Shown here: one piece after another, positions 42,700-53,686 of the stretch
Layout of the letters: the number at the start of each line of letters is the position of its first letter
How positions within the stretch are numbered: position 1 is the first letter of the stretch
NCBI RefSeq assembly: GCF_004023665.1
Contig: NZ_SAUF01000001.1
Location: 1,474,501-1,538,500, forward strand
DNA length: 64,000 nt
Reading direction: 5' to 3'
Source of the DNA: Afifella aestuarii
GTDB taxonomy: Bacteria > Pseudomonadota > Alphaproteobacteria > Rhizobiales > Afifellaceae
The notes under the pieces: generated by a model
The model's input: the letters and a program-made list of their open reading frames with translations, nothing else
Told to the model about the DNA's origin: nothing
The model's database searches: none
Position numbers and translations under genes: made by a program

Positions 42700-44450
42700 G
42701 CGTCACGACCGAAGCCTTCAAGCCGGACAATTCATGGCGGGAGAGCAGCTGGAGGCATCTTGCTTCCCGCCCGCGTCAGCCGTCGATCACCCGAGCTGGC
42801 GACAACGAACGTCTGCGTTGGCGTGTCGTCTTCGCGATGGCCGCGTTCGGCGTGCTCTACGCGGTGCTCGCCGGACGGCTCGTGCATCTGGGTCTCGCCG
42901 CCAATGGCGATGATATGCGCACGGCCGGTGCCGCAAGCGCGGTTGCTGCCGCGCGGCCCGATATCGTCGACGAGAACGGCGAGATTCTCGCCACCGACAT
43001 CAAGACGGCGTCGCTTTACGCAGAGCCGCGCCGCATCGTCGATGCCGACGAGGCCGCCGAGCAATTGTCGCTGGTTTTCCCGGATTTCGATCGTGAGCGG
43101 CTGCGGCGCGATCTTGCCACCAATGCGGGCTTTCTTTGGCTGAAGCGCGAGATCACGCCGGATCAGCGCCGGCGTGTGCACGAGCTCGGCCTGCCGGGCA
43201 TCGGCTTCGTCTCTGAAAATCGCCGTTTCTATCCTGGCGGCCCAACCGTTTCCCACATTCTGGGTGCGGTCAACGTCGACAATCAGGGCATCGCTGGCAT
43301 CGAAAAGTATATCGACGACAGCGGTCTTGCCGATCTGCATCAGGCGGGCTTTGCGACCGAACACGGTCTCGAACCGGTCAAGCTCTCCATCGATCTGCGT
43401 GTGCAGCATGCTGTCCGCAGCGAGCTCGAGACCGCGATGGGCAAGTACACCGCCAAAGCCGCCATCGGCATCGTGCTCGACGTGAAGACCGGCGAAGTCG
43501 TCGGCATGAGCTCGCTGCCCGACTTCGATCCGAATATCCCTGCCCAGGCTCTCGACAAGGACCGGCTCAACCGCGCCACCGTCGGCGTCTACGAGATGGG
43601 CTCGACCTTCAAGACGTTTACGACGGCCATGGCCCTCGATTCAGGGCTGGTGCACCTGAACGACACGTTCGACGCGAGCAAGCCGCTGCGCATCTCGGGC
43701 TTCACCATTCACGATTTCCACGGCAAGCACCGGGCTTTGAGCGTGCCGGAGATCTTCATCTATTCGTCGAACATCGGCACGGCGAAGATGGCGCTCGAAT
43801 GCGGCATCCCCATGCAGCAGGAATTTTTGGGCAAGCTCGGGCTTCTCGACGAGTTGCGGACCGAATTGCCGGAAGCCGGCGCACCGCTGAAGCCGCGGGA
43901 GTGGACCAAGCTCTCTTCGGTCACGATTTCCTTCGGCCACGGCATTTCCGTGTCTCCGCTGCAGACGGCTGCGGCCGGTGCGGCGCTGATGAACGGCGGC
44001 TATTATATTCCTCCGACGTTCCTGCCGCGCGACGAGCGGACTGCGGCCGAGCTTTCGCGCCGGGTGGTCAAGCCTGAGACGAGCGCCGATATGCGCAAGC
44101 TGATGCGGCTCAACGTCCTCAAGGGGTCCGGCCGCCGCGCCGCCGTTCCGGGCTACCGCGTCGGCGGCAAGACGGGGACCGCCGAAAAGGTGGTGAACGG
44201 CAAATACGCGCACGACAAGCGCCGCAATGCCTTCCTGTCGGCTTTCCCGATCGACGATCCCCGCTATCTCGTGCTGGTGGTCATCGACGAACCGAACCCG
44301 GAGAAGCCTGGATTGCCCGCCACGGCCGGCATGAATGCCGCCCCCACGACCGCCGCCATCATCCGCCGGATCGCCCCGATGCTCGGCATCAAACCGCTCC
44401 TCACCGATCCTGAAGAGGATCTGGCGACGACGATCGCAGCCATCGAGTAG
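42696..44450 (+). CDS. ftsI: Division-specific peptidoglycan transpeptidase (PBP3)
   Basis: FtsI crosslinks septal peptidoglycan and works with FtsW. The 584-residue class B penicillin-binding protein has one N-terminal membrane helix (about residues 48-68), a dimerisation domain with RRFYPGGPTVSHILG, and a transpeptidase domain. Its active-site motifs are STFK (Ser303-Lys306), SSN (357-359) and KTG (492-494). The start is GTG at 42696, overlapping the ftsL stop. The long charged N-terminal tail is usual in alphaproteobacteria. murE follows after 11 bases. Confidence 0.95.
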   Translation: MSVTTEAFKPDNSWRESSWRHLASRPRQPSITRAGDNERLRWRVVFAMAAFGVLYAVLAGRLVHLGLAANGDDMRTAGAASAVAAARPDIVDENGEILATDIKTASLYAEPRRIVDADEAAEQLSLVFPDFDRERLRRDLATNAGFLWLKREITPDQRRRVHELGLPGIGFVSENRRFYPGGPTVSHILGAVNVDNQGIAGIEKYIDDSGLADLHQAGFATEHGLEPVKLSIDLRVQHAVRSELETAMGKYTAKAAIGIVLDVKTGEVVGMSSLPDFDPNIPAQALDKDRLNRATVGVYEMGSTFKTFTTAMALDSGLVHLNDTFDASKPLRISGFTIHDFHGKHRALSVPEIFIYSSNIGTAKMALECGIPMQQEFLGKLGLLDELRTELPEAGAPLKPREWTKLSSVTISFGHGISVSPLQTAAAGAALMNGGYYIPPTFLPRDERTAAELSRRVVKPETSADMRKLMRLNVLKGSGRRAAVPGYRVGGKTGTAEKVVNGKYAHDKRRNAFLSAFPIDDPRYLVLVVIDEPNPEKPGLPATAGMNAAPTTAAIIRRIAPMLGIKPLLTDPEEDLATTIAAIE

Positions 44451-44461
44451 GTGACAGGTCG

Positions 44462-45976
44462 ATGGCTTCCGACAAGGCCTACCCACCGCGCCGGCTCGGC
44501 AAGCTCTTCGGCGACGAAGCTTCCGTTGCCGACGATGCCGCCGAGGTTTGGATCTCCGGACTGACCGCGGACAGCCGCGAGGTGGTCCGGGGAACGCTCT
44601 TCGCTGCGCTGCCCGGCACAAAATCCGATGGCGCTTCCTTCATCCCGGATGCGATGAAGAAGGGTGCCGCCGCGATCCTGACGGGCACGAAGCCGCTTCC
44701 TGAAGATCCTGGCGTGCCGGTCATCCGTGCCGCCGATCCGCGCCGCGCGCTCGCCGTTGCGGCCGCCAATTTCTTCGGACGGCAGCCGGAGCGTGTGGTC
44801 GCCATCACCGGGACGAGCGGCAAGACTTCGGTCGCCGTCTTCACACGGCAGATTTTTGCCCATGCGGGGCTGAAGGCGGCGAGCCTCGGGACGATCGGGC
44901 TCGTGACGTCGGACGGCCAGACGAAGCCCGGCCTGACGACGCCGGATCCGGTTTATCTGCATCGTACGCTTGCCGATCTCGCCAAGTCGGGCGTCACGCA
45001 TCTGGCGCTTGAAGCCTCCAGCCATGGCCTCGACCAGCGGCGGCTCGACGGCGTCAAGCTCGCGGCGGGCGGCTTCACCAATCTGTCGCGCGATCATCTC
45101 GATTATCACAAGACGCTCGAAGAGTACCTTCTCGCCAAGCTCAGGCTCTTCGAGGTGCTTCTGCCGGAAGGTGCGGCCGCCGTGGCCGATGCCGATCAGA
45201 AGGAAGCGATGCGGGTGAGGGCGATCGCCAGGCGTCGCAATCTCTCCTATCTGTCGATCGGCAAAGCGGGCGAGACGCTTCGGCTCCTTTCGGTCACGCG
45301 CATGCCGGACGGAGCTCGTCTGCTCCTCGAAGTGAACGGCGAGAAACGTTACGTGCCGCTGCCGCTCATCGGGGAGTTTCAGGTCTCCAACGCCTTGATG
45401 GCCGCATGCCTCGCCGTGGGCGCAGGGCTTTCGGTCGATCAAGCACTTGCGGCGCTGCCGGAGCTTCAAGGCGCGCCGGGGCGGCTGGAGCTCGTCGGGA
45501 GCCATCCGAACGGGGCGCAGGTTTTTGTCGATTACGCGCACAAGCCGGGCGCGATCACGGCAGCGCTTCAGGCGCTGCGTCCGCATACGCAGAACCGTCT
45601 CGTCATCATCTTCGGGGCGGGCGGTGATCGCGATCCCGGCAAGCGCGAGCTGATGGGCGAGGCCGCGCGCGAGGCCGCCGACCGGGTCATCGTCACCGAC
45701 GACAATCCGCGCAGTGAAGATCCGGCGTCAATCCGCCGGGCCATCATGGCCGCGGTGCCGAAGGCCCGGGAAATCGGCGACCGGCGCGAGGCCATTCGGC
45801 AGGGCATTGCCGGTCTCGAAGCCGGCGACATCCTGCTCGTGGCCGGCAAGGGACACGAGACCGGCCAGACGGTCGGCGATCAGGTTCTGCCCTTTTCCGA
45901 TCAGGAAGAGGTGCGCAAGGCGCTGGCGGAAACCGGCAGCGAAGCTCCGCAAGAGGCGAAGGAACAGCCCCAATGA
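44462..45976 (+). CDS. murE: UDP-MurNAc-L-Ala-D-Glu:meso-2,6-diaminopimelate ligase
   Basis: MurE adds the third residue of the stem peptide. The 504-residue protein has the three Mur-ligase domains: N-terminal uridine-binding with SRRV-like SREVVRGTLF, a central ATPase with GTSGKTSV, and a C-terminal domain with DDNPRSEDP. DNPR is the meso-DAP specificity motif, in line with a Gram-negative wall. The carbamylated-lysine region lies in the central domain. It overlaps murF by an ATGA junction. Confidence 0.96.
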   Translation: MASDKAYPPRRLGKLFGDEASVADDAAEVWISGLTADSREVVRGTLFAALPGTKSDGASFIPDAMKKGAAAILTGTKPLPEDPGVPVIRAADPRRALAVAAANFFGRQPERVVAITGTSGKTSVAVFTRQIFAHAGLKAASLGTIGLVTSDGQTKPGLTTPDPVYLHRTLADLAKSGVTHLALEASSHGLDQRRLDGVKLAAGGFTNLSRDHLDYHKTLEEYLLAKLRLFEVLLPEGAAAVADADQKEAMRVRAIARRRNLSYLSIGKAGETLRLLSVTRMPDGARLLLEVNGEKRYVPLPLIGEFQVSNALMAACLAVGAGLSVDQALAALPELQGAPGRLELVGSHPNGAQVFVDYAHKPGAITAALQALRPHTQNRLVIIFGAGGDRDPGKRELMGEAAREAADRVIVTDDNPRSEDPASIRRAIMAAVPKAREIGDRREAIRQGIAGLEAGDILLVAGKGHETGQTVGDQVLPFSDQEEVRKALAETGSEAPQEAKEQPQ

Positions 45977-47448
45977 ACCCTTTGTGGCGGATAGCCGAGT
46001 TCCTGGCCGCCACAGAAGGGCGGCTGGAAGGTGGGGCGCCTCAACCGGCTTTGGCCGGAGACGAGGATGCTGGCGCGATCTCGCCGATGGCCATCACCGG
46101 CATCTCCATCGACAGCCGCTCGGTCGGTCCCGGTGAGGCCTTCTTTGCTATCAAAGGCGATCGTTTCGACGGCCACGATTTTGCCGAGGCCGCGCTGAAA
46201 CAAGGTGCCGCGCTCGCGGTCGTCTCCGAAGATCGTCTTGCGGAACTCTCCGGCGGACCCTTCGCGGTCGTGCCCGACGATCCCTTGAAGGCGCTCGAAC
46301 GCCTCGGCATCGCCGCACGCGAGCGCTCGCATGCCAAGATCGTCGCGGTGACGGGCTCTGTCGGAAAGACCGGCACGAAGGAAATGCTGCGGCTCGCCTT
46401 CTCCCTTCTCGGCGAGACGCATGCGCCGGTCGGATCCTTCAACAATCATTGGGGCGTGCCCCTGACGCTCGCGCGCCTGCCGGAAAAGGCAGCTTTCGGG
46501 ATTTTCGAGATCGGCATGAACCATGCCGGCGAGATCCGGCCGCTGACGCGGATGGTGCGACCGGACGTTGCGATCGTCACGACCGTCGAACCCGTGCACA
46601 TCGAGTTCTTCGGGACTGTCGAAGCGATCGCCGATGCCAAGGCGGAAATTTTCGAGGGGTTCGAAGAGGGCGGAACGGCGATCCTCAATCGCGACAACGG
46701 CCAGTTCGATCGTCTTGTCGGCGCGGCCCGGGCGCGGGGCGCGCGGATCGTCAGTTTCGGAGGCCATCCCGATTGTGACGTCAGTCTTGTCGGTCTTATC
46801 GAAGAGGCCACGGGGAGCCGGGTGACGGCCGATGTCCTCGGGGAGAGCGTGCAGTATCGGCTGGGCGCGCCCGGTCGCCATCTGGCAACCAATTCCTTGT
46901 CCGTTCTTGCAACGGCTGCGGTTCTCGGAGAGAGCCCGTCGGCTGCCGGCGAAGCGCTGTCGCAGTTTTCAGCTCCCGTCGGACGCGGGGCACGCACGCA
47001 GCTTCGTGTCGGCGAGGGAAGCTTCACCCTCATCGATGAAAGCTACAACGCCAATCCGGCGTCGATGCGCGCGGCGATCGCGCTCCTGGGTGCGGCCGAG
47101 CCAGGTCCGAACGGTCGGCGGATCGCCGTTCTCGGCGATATGGGAGAGCTTGGCGAGCATGGGCCGGCTTTTCATGCCGAGCTTGTTGATAATCTTGCAA
47201 CAGCCCGCGCCGATCAAATCTTTCTGGTCGGGCCGCTCATGCATCATCTTTGGAATCACTTGCCGGAACGGGTGCAGGGAGCCTATGCCGAAGCGGCGGG
47301 CGAAATTGAGCCGATTCTTCTCGATGCGATCCGGCCGGGCGACGTGGTGATGGTGAAAGCCTCCCTGCTCACCGGTCTCGGCAGAGTGGTTGCGGCAATG
47401 AAAGAGCGGTTTCCCGCAAGAGATCCAAGCGAAAAAGAAGAGAGCTGA
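45973..47448 (+). CDS. murF: UDP-MurNAc-tripeptide:D-Ala-D-Ala ligase
   Basis: MurF adds the D-Ala-D-Ala dipeptide to complete UDP-MurNAc-pentapeptide. The 491-residue Mur ligase has [18 protein letters not shown] in the substrate domain, [12 protein letters not shown] as P-loop, [11 protein letters not shown] in the central domain, and [15 protein letters not shown] in the C-terminal domain. All are MurF-specific. The first ATG is at the overlap with the murE stop. mraY begins six bases later. Confidence 0.96.
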   Translation: MNPLWRIAEFLAATEGRLEGGAPQPALAGDEDAGAISPMAITGISIDSRSVGPGEAFFAIKGDRFDGHDFAEAALKQGAALAVVSEDRLAELSGGPFAVVPDDPLKALERLGIAARERSHAKIVAVTGSVGKTGTKEMLRLAFSLLGETHAPVGSFNNHWGVPLTLARLPEKAAFGIFEIGMNHAGEIRPLTRMVRPDVAIVTTVEPVHIEFFGTVEAIADAKAEIFEGFEEGGTAILNRDNGQFDRLVGAARARGARIVSFGGHPDCDVSLVGLIEEATGSRVTADVLGESVQYRLGAPGRHLATNSLSVLATAAVLGESPSAAGEALSQFSAPVGRGARTQLRVGEGSFTLIDESYNANPASMRAAIALLGAAEPGPNGRRIAVLGDMGELGEHGPAFHAELVDNLATARADQIFLVGPLMHHLWNHLPERVQGAYAEAAGEIEPILLDAIRPGDVVMVKASLLTGLGRVVAAMKERFPARDPSEKEES

Positions 47449-47453
47449 GACGG

Positions 47454-48536
47454 ATGCTGGCCTATCTGCAGAACTTCGCGGATGACTTCTCCGTCTTCAA
47501 CATCTTCCGTTACATAACCTTCCGAACAGGGGCGGCGACGATGACGGCGCTGCTCTTCGTTTTTCTGTTCGGTCCGATGATGATCGAGGTGCTGCGCTTT
47601 CGGCAGGGCAAAGGTCAGCCGATTCGAGCCGACGGGCCGCAAACGCATTTCAAGAAGGCCGGAACCCCCACGATGGGCGGGCTGATGATCCTGACGGGCG
47701 TCGTCGTCTCGGCGCTCCTGTGGTCGGATCTTTCCTCGCCGTATGTCTGGTGCGTGCTTCTGGTGACGCTCGGTTTCGGTTCGATCGGCTTCTACGACGA
47801 TTATCTCAAGGTGAAGGGCGCGTCTTCGAAAGGCTTTTCGGGACGGGCGCGGCTCGGCTTCGAGGCATTGATCGCCGGCGCCGCTGTCTACGTGATGATG
47901 CGGGCGGGCGAGGGCGCAAGCGCGACGGCGCTGACGTTGCCGTTCTTGAAGGAGACCTTCATCCAGCTCGGGATCTTCTTCGTCGTCTTCGGCGCCTTCG
48001 TGATCGTGGGGGCGGGCAATGCCGTGAACCTGACCGACGGTCTCGACGGGCTCGCCATCGTCCCGGTGATGATCGCTGCCGCCTCCTTCGGGCTGATCGC
48101 CTATCTCGCCGGCAATATCCGCTTCGCCGATTATCTCCAGATCCATTACGTCGCCGGAACCGGCGAGCTTGCCGTTCTCTGCGGCGCGATGATCGGCGCC
48201 GGTCTCGGTTTTCTCTGGTTCAACGCCCCGCCTGCCGCAATCTTCATGGGCGACACTGGCTCGCTGGCGCTCGGCGGCATGATCGGCGCGGTCGCGGTCG
48301 CCACCAAGCACGAGGTCGTGCTCGCCATCATCGGCGGCATCTTCGTCATGGAAGCACTGTCGGTGATCATCCAGGTCACCTCTTACAAGCTCACGGGCAA
48401 GCGCGTCTTCAAGATGGCGCCCATTCATCATCATTTCGAGCAGATCGGCTGGACCGAACCGCAAGTCGTGATCCGGTTTTGGATCGTCGCCGTGGTTCTT
48501 GCCCTGATCGGCCTCTCCACGCTGAAACTCCGCTAG
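47454..48536 (+). CDS. mraY: Phospho-MurNAc-pentapeptide transferase
   Basis: MraY forms lipid I on undecaprenyl phosphate at the cytoplasmic face. The 360-residue ten-helix protein has the PTMGGLMIL loop, [10 protein letters not shown] with the DDxxK motif, [13 protein letters not shown] with its catalytic Asp, [12 protein letters not shown] and the C-terminal [13 protein letters not shown]. These motifs cover the known active site. A start at 47454 gives MLAYLQNF, typical of the family. Confidence 0.97.
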   Translation: MLAYLQNFADDFSVFNIFRYITFRTGAATMTALLFVFLFGPMMIEVLRFRQGKGQPIRADGPQTHFKKAGTPTMGGLMILTGVVVSALLWSDLSSPYVWCVLLVTLGFGSIGFYDDYLKVKGASSKGFSGRARLGFEALIAGAAVYVMMRAGEGASATALTLPFLKETFIQLGIFFVVFGAFVIVGAGNAVNLTDGLDGLAIVPVMIAAASFGLIAYLAGNIRFADYLQIHYVAGTGELAVLCGAMIGAGLGFLWFNAPPAAIFMGDTGSLALGGMIGAVAVATKHEVVLAIIGGIFVMEALSVIIQVTSYKLTGKRVFKMAPIHHHFEQIGWTEPQVVIRFWIVAVVLALIGLSTLKLR

Positions 48537-48543
48537 GCCGGCG

Positions 48544-49989
48544 ATGTCGATCCCTCTGTCCCATCTCAAAGGAAAAAGTCTCGGGGTTTTCGGGCTCGCC
48601 CGCAGCGGGCTTGCGACGGTCAAGGCCGCTGTCAGCGGTGGGGCGCGCGTCTATGCCTGGGACAACCGGGAAGATGCGCGGGCAAAAGCGGCGGGCGAGG
48701 GCGTCACGCTGCAAGAGCCGGGGGAATGGCCGTGGGAAGAGCTTGCCGCTCTGGCGCTCGCCCCGGGCGTGCCCCTCACGCATCCCGAGCCGCATCCGAT
48801 CGTCGGCATGGCCCAGGGGGCAGGCGTCGAAATCCTGTGCGATGCGGAGCTTCTTTTCCGCGAGCTCGAAGGCAAGGCCCGGTTCGTCGCCATCACCGGC
48901 ACGAACGGCAAGTCTACGACGACGGCGCTCATCGGCCATCTCCTCGGCGAGGCCGGAATTGCGGTCGAGGTGGGGGGCAATATCGGGCGTTCCGCGCTTG
49001 ATCTCGCAGCGCCTTCAGCGAGCGAGCCTGTCTCAGGGAGTTTCCCCGAGCAAATCTATGTGCTCGAGCTCTCGTCCTATCAGCTCGATCTCTGCCACCG
49101 TCTTCGGCCCAACGTTGCGGTCTGGCTCAATCTGACGCCGGATCACCTTGACCGCCATGGCGATATGGCCGGCTATCGTCTCGCCAAGGAGCGGATCTTT
49201 GCGAAGATGGGCGGCGACGATCTTGCGGTTCTCGGTATCGACGAGACCGATATGGAAGAGGTTGCCGGCGCGCTTTCCGAACGAGCCCAGGCGCCCCGGC
49301 TTGCCCGCGTCACCGTGCGCGAGCGGGACGCGGCCGACATTCGCGTCGACGAAGCCGGGCAGATGACGGATGCGCGCAACGGCGAGGGGCTCGATCTTTC
49401 GGCGTTCCCATCGCTGCGCGGACGTCACAATTGGCAGAACGCTGCCTGCGCCTATGCGGCCGTGCGAGAGCTTGGCGTGCCGGTCTCTCAGATCACCGCT
49501 GGGATGGCGAGTTTTCCGGGGCTCGAACACCGCATGCAGATCGTCGGACGACACGGCAAGGTGCTTTTCGTCGACGATTCCAAAGCGACCAACGCCGATG
49601 CGGCCGCGCCCGCTCTGGCAACCTTTCAGCCCGTCTACTGGATCGTCGGCGGACGCCCGAAGGCGGGCGGCATTCACGGCTTGTCCGGTTTCTTCCCGCG
49701 CGTTGCGAAAGCCTATCTGATCGGCGAGGCGGCGGATGAATTCTCCGCCACGCTTGCCGCGCGAGTCCCGCATGTCATCGCCGGAGAGCTCGCACGCGCC
49801 GTCAGGATGGCGGCGGAGGATGCGGCGCTCGATCCGGAGGACGAGCCTGTCGTCCTCCTGTCGCCGGCGGCGGCTTCCTTCGATCAGTTTCCCGATTTCG
49901 AGGCGCGCGGACGAGCCTTCGTCGCCGCCGTCAACGCCCTGGACGATGCATCCGCGCAGCAGGCTGCGCTCTCGGAGACCGCGTCATGA
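48544..49989 (+). CDS. murD: UDP-MurNAc-L-Ala:D-Glu ligase
   Basis: MurD adds D-glutamate to UDP-MurNAc-L-Ala. The 481-residue protein begins with the LGVFGLARSG uridine-binding strand, then the ATP-binding GTNGKSTTTALIGH and ELSSYQLD. LNLTPDHLDRHGDM is in the central domain and VDDSKATNADAA opens the C-terminal domain. Length is slightly above the E. coli enzyme, which is normal in Alphaproteobacteria. It overlaps ftsW by four bases. Confidence 0.96.
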   Translation: MSIPLSHLKGKSLGVFGLARSGLATVKAAVSGGARVYAWDNREDARAKAAGEGVTLQEPGEWPWEELAALALAPGVPLTHPEPHPIVGMAQGAGVEILCDAELLFRELEGKARFVAITGTNGKSTTTALIGHLLGEAGIAVEVGGNIGRSALDLAAPSASEPVSGSFPEQIYVLELSSYQLDLCHRLRPNVAVWLNLTPDHLDRHGDMAGYRLAKERIFAKMGGDDLAVLGIDETDMEEVAGALSERAQAPRLARVTVRERDAADIRVDEAGQMTDARNGEGLDLSAFPSLRGRHNWQNAACAYAAVRELGVPVSQITAGMASFPGLEHRMQIVGRHGKVLFVDDSKATNADAAAPALATFQPVYWIVGGRPKAGGIHGLSGFFPRVAKAYLIGEAADEFSATLAARVPHVIAGELARAVRMAAEDAALDPEDEPVVLLSPAAASFDQFPDFEARGRAFVAAVNALDDASAQQAALSETAS

Positions 49990-51134
49990 TCAGTCGTCGC
50001 GACCGTTCCCTGATTGCCGAATGGTGGTGGACCGTCGATCGCACGACGCTCTTCCTGGTGCTTCTTCTGCTCGCCGCCGGCGTCGTCCTGTCCTTTGCGG
50101 CGAGCCCGCCGGTTGCCGAACGTATTGGCCTCTCGACCTATCATTTCGCGATCAGGCAGGCGATGTACGCGCCGACCGCGACGGCGATCATTCTCAGCAT
50201 CTCGCTGCTCACGCCCCGCCAGGTGCGTCGGCTCGCGCTTCTCATCCTCCTCGTGTCTCTGTCGATGATGGTCGCAGTGCTCTTCATCGGCGACGAAGTG
50301 AAGGGCTCGCGGCGCTGGGTCTATATCGCTGGCATGTCGTTGCAGCCGTCGGAGTTCCTGAAGCCCGCCTTCATCGTCATCGTGTCGTGGCTGTTCGCGG
50401 AAGGCTCCAAACATCCGGAAGTGCCGGGCAAGCTTCTCGCCGTCATTCTGCTCATCATCACCGCGGCGCTGCTCGTGGCCGAGCCTGATCTCGGCCAGAC
50501 CATCCTGATCTTCTCCGTTTGGGGTGCCGTCTTCTTCCTGGCTGGCGTGTCGCTGCCTCTGGTCGGCGGGCTCGCGGGCACGGCCGTGGCCGGGCTCTTT
50601 GCGGCCTATTTCATGTTTCCGCACTTCACCTCGCGCATCGACCGGTTCCTCGATCCGGAAGGCGGCGACACCTATCAGGTCGATATTGCCATGCGTTCCT
50701 TCGAGCGCGGCGGTTGGTCTGGATCGGGACCGGGCGAGGGCGTGATGAAGCGGATCCTGCCGGATTCGCATACCGACTTCGTCTTCGCGGTGATTGCCGA
50801 GGAATTCGGAATCGTCCTGTGCCTCGCTCTCATCTGCATCTTCGGCTTCATCGTCATGCGCGGGCTCATGCATGCGCTGCGGCGCAAGCAGCCGTTCGAG
50901 CGCATGGCGATCGCCGGCCTCTCTACCCAGATCGGCCTGCAGGCCTTCATCAATATGGGCGTGAACCTGCAGCTTCTGCCCGCCAAGGGCATGACCTTGC
51001 CGTTCATTTCGTATGGCGGCTCGGCGTTGCTTTCGAGCGCCGTCGTCATGGGCTTCATCCTCGCCCTGTCGCGCGAGCGTGCGGAGCGGAAGGTGACCGT
51101 CATGCCGCATTCGAGCTTTGCTGAGCAATTATGA
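49986..51134 (+). CDS. ftsW: Septal peptidoglycan glycosyltransferase FtsW
   Basis: FtsW is the SEDS-family polymerase of septal glycan strands, partnered with FtsI. The 382-residue polytopic protein has ten expected helices, with GSRRWVYIAGMSLQPSEFLKP in the first half and EEFGIVL plus LLPAKGMTLPFISYGGSALL in the second, both SEDS signatures. The charged N-terminus precedes the first helix. Its start overlaps murD and its stop overlaps murG (ATGA), so its dosage is tied to the precursor enzymes. Confidence 0.96.
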   Translation: MISRRDRSLIAEWWWTVDRTTLFLVLLLLAAGVVLSFAASPPVAERIGLSTYHFAIRQAMYAPTATAIILSISLLTPRQVRRLALLILLVSLSMMVAVLFIGDEVKGSRRWVYIAGMSLQPSEFLKPAFIVIVSWLFAEGSKHPEVPGKLLAVILLIITAALLVAEPDLGQTILIFSVWGAVFFLAGVSLPLVGGLAGTAVAGLFAAYFMFPHFTSRIDRFLDPEGGDTYQVDIAMRSFERGGWSGSGPGEGVMKRILPDSHTDFVFAVIAEEFGIVLCLALICIFGFIVMRGLMHALRRKQPFERMAIAGLSTQIGLQAFINMGVNLQLLPAKGMTLPFISYGGSALLSSAVVMGFILALSRERAERKVTVMPHSSFAEQL

Positions 51135-52249
51135 GCGAAAAGACCAGGCCGTTGGCCTTGCTGGCCGCCGGGGGAACCGGCGGGCATCTCTTCCCGGCAA
51201 TCTCTTTGCGGGCCGAGCTGAAAAAGCGCGGCTATGACGTCGCGATCGTCACCGACAAAAGGGCGGGGCAATACGCGGGCAATCTGCCCGCCGACGAACT
51301 CCACGCCATCGATGCGGCGACGCTTTCCGCCGGCAATCCGGTGCGGGCGGTTTCCTCGATGTGGAAACTCTCGCGCGGCGTCCTGCAATCGCGAAAACTG
51401 CTGCGGCAGCTCGGCGCGGATATCTGCGTCGGTTTCGGCGGCTACCCGACCGTGCCGCCGCTCCTTGCCGCGCGTATGGCGCGTGTGCCCGCCCTCGTGC
51501 ATGAGCAGAACGCGGTTCTTGGCCGTGCCAACAGGCTGCTGGTGAAGGCCGGCGCGGCACTTGCCACCGGGTTTCCCGATCCGAAAGGTGCGGCTTCTGC
51601 GAAGCGCCTTGCTTTCACGGGAAATCCCGTCCGCGAAAGCGTCATCGACGCCGGCAAGACCGCTTATGAGCCTGCCGGCGAGGAGGACAGCTTTCGCCTT
51701 CTTGTCTTCGGCGGCAGTCAAGGTGCGCGCGCGCTGTCGTCACTGGTGCCGGAGGCGGTCGCGCTTCTGCCACGTGCGCTGCGCGCAAGGCTTCAGATCG
51801 TGCAGCAATGCCGGCCGGAGGATCTCGACACGGTGCGGCTTCTCTACGGCCGTCTCGATGTCTCGGCGGAACTTGCCTCCTTCTTTCAGGATCTGCCGGC
51901 GAAGATCGGCGCAAGCCATCTCGTCATCAGCCGCGCAGGGGCGTCGACGGTGTCTGAACTCGCCGTTATCGGCCGTCCGGCCATCCTCATCCCTTTCCCG
52001 CACGCGATCGACCAAGATCAGGCGGAGAATGCCCGCCTTCTCGCCGATGTCGGCGGCGGCTGGATGATGGAAGAAGGCTCTTTGACCGCGGAAGGCCTTG
52101 CCTCGCGGTTGAAGGAGCTGATAGCGCATCCCGACGAACTGGCCGCAGCGGCCGCCGCCGCGAAAAAGGCCGGCCGGCCGGACGCGGCCGAAAGGCTCGC
52201 CGATCAGGTCGACGAGCTCGTCAGCCTGACGCGAGGACATCGCCAATGA
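51131..52249 (+). CDS. murG: Lipid II-forming GlcNAc transferase MurG
   Basis: MurG transfers GlcNAc from UDP-GlcNAc to lipid I. The 372-residue GT-B protein has the N-terminal glycine-rich loop in [38 protein letters not shown] in the second domain, and [32 protein letters not shown] with donor-binding residues. No membrane span is needed; it binds the inner leaflet. It overlaps both neighbours by four bases. Confidence 0.97.
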   Translation: MSEKTRPLALLAAGGTGGHLFPAISLRAELKKRGYDVAIVTDKRAGQYAGNLPADELHAIDAATLSAGNPVRAVSSMWKLSRGVLQSRKLLRQLGADICVGFGGYPTVPPLLAARMARVPALVHEQNAVLGRANRLLVKAGAALATGFPDPKGAASAKRLAFTGNPVRESVIDAGKTAYEPAGEEDSFRLLVFGGSQGARALSSLVPEAVALLPRALRARLQIVQQCRPEDLDTVRLLYGRLDVSAELASFFQDLPAKIGASHLVISRAGASTVSELAVIGRPAILIPFPHAIDQDQAENARLLADVGGGWMMEEGSLTAEGLASRLKELIAHPDELAAAAAAAKKAGRPDAAERLADQVDELVSLTRGHRQ

Positions 52250-53658
52250 AAATGCCTTACAACATCGGCCCGATCCATTTCGTGGGGATCGGCGGCATCG
52301 GCATGAGCGGCATCGCTGAGGTGCTGATCAATCAGGGTTGCCAGGTCCAGGGGTCCGATGTCTCCGACAGCCCGAATGTCGCCCGCCTGCGCGCCAAGGG
52401 AGCTGAGGTGATGATCGGGCACGCGGCGGAAAATCTTCGCAACGCGGCGGTGGTCGTTGTCTCTTCGGCCATCAAGCGCGACAACCCGGAACTCCAAGCA
52501 GCGCGGACGCAAGGTCTGCCCGTGGTCCGGCGGGCGGAGATGCTGGCGGAGCTCATGCGACTCAAATCCGCGGTTGCGATCGGCGGCACGCACGGCAAGA
52601 CCACGACCACGTCCATGGTGGCGGCTCTGCTCGACGCTGGAGGGCTCGACCCGACCGTCATCAATGGCGGCATCATCAACGCCTACGGCACCAATGCCCG
52701 CATGGGCGACGGCGAATGGATGGTGGTGGAGGCGGACGAGAGCGACGGCACCTTCGTCAAGCTGCCGGCCGACGTCGCCGTCGTGACGAATATCGATCCG
52801 GAACATCTCGACCATTACGGCTCCTTCGAAAAGGTGCGCGAAGCCTTCATGGCCTTCGTGGAGAACGTGCCCTTCTACGGCTTTGCCGTGATGTGCCTCG
52901 ATCATCCCGAGGTGCAGGCGCTGGTGAAGCGCATCGAAGACCGGCGCATCATCACCTACGGCTCCAATCTCCAGGCTGAGGTTCGGTTTCACTCGGTGAG
53001 CTTCGTGCCGGGTGAATCGCATTTCTCGATCGAGCGGCGCGACCGGCTGACTGGCGAAACGGAGACGCTTTCCGACCTCGTTCTGCCGATGCCGGGCATC
53101 CACAACGTCTCGAACGCGACGGCTGCGATCGCAGTCGCCCGGGCGCTCGGCGTATCGGAAGCGGATGTGCGCAAGGGGCTCGCCTCGTTCGGCGGTGTCA
53201 AACGCCGCTTCACGCTGACGGGCACCTGGAACGGCGTCGCCATCTATGACGATTACGGCCACCATCCGGTGGAGATTTCGGCCGTCTTGAAGGCCGCCCG
53301 CGCGAGCTGCCGCGGCCGCGTCATCGCTGTCGTGCAGCCGCACCGCTACAGCCGCCTCCACAATCTCTTCGATCAGTTCTGCGCCTGCTTCAACGATGCC
53401 GATACCGTCATCGTGGCGGACGTTTATTCGGCGGGCGAAGACCCGATCGAAGGGGCCGATCGCGACAGTCTCGTCGATGGGTTGCGCGCCGGCGGACATC
53501 GCGACGTGCGACCGCTTCCGAGCGAAGCCGAGCTTGCCCGCATGATCGCCGATGTCGCGAAGCCGGACGACATGGTCTTGTGCCTCGGCGCGGGCTCTAT
53601 CTCGAAATGGGCCAATGCTCTGCCGGGTGAGCTCGATGCGCGAGACGAGGCCGCGTGA
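52246..53658 (+). CDS. murC: UDP-N-acetylmuramate:L-alanine ligase
   Basis: MurC adds L-alanine to UDP-MurNAc, the first peptide-forming step. The 470-residue Mur ligase has [17 protein letters not shown] at the N-terminus, [11 protein letters not shown] as P-loop, [11 protein letters not shown] and [11 protein letters not shown] in the central domain, and [12 protein letters not shown] in the C-terminal domain. All are MurC-specific. The start overlaps the murG stop. murB follows after 28 bases. Confidence 0.97.
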   Translation: MKMPYNIGPIHFVGIGGIGMSGIAEVLINQGCQVQGSDVSDSPNVARLRAKGAEVMIGHAAENLRNAAVVVVSSAIKRDNPELQAARTQGLPVVRRAEMLAELMRLKSAVAIGGTHGKTTTTSMVAALLDAGGLDPTVINGGIINAYGTNARMGDGEWMVVEADESDGTFVKLPADVAVVTNIDPEHLDHYGSFEKVREAFMAFVENVPFYGFAVMCLDHPEVQALVKRIEDRRIITYGSNLQAEVRFHSVSFVPGESHFSIERRDRLTGETETLSDLVLPMPGIHNVSNATAAIAVARALGVSEADVRKGLASFGGVKRRFTLTGTWNGVAIYDDYGHHPVEISAVLKAARASCRGRVIAVVQPHRYSRLHNLFDQFCACFNDADTVIVADVYSAGEDPIEGADRDSLVDGLRAGGHRDVRPLPSEAELARMIADVAKPDDMVLCLGAGSISKWANALPGELDARDEAA

Positions 53659-53686
53659 GCCTCAAGCTCGATCGGCAGGGATTGTG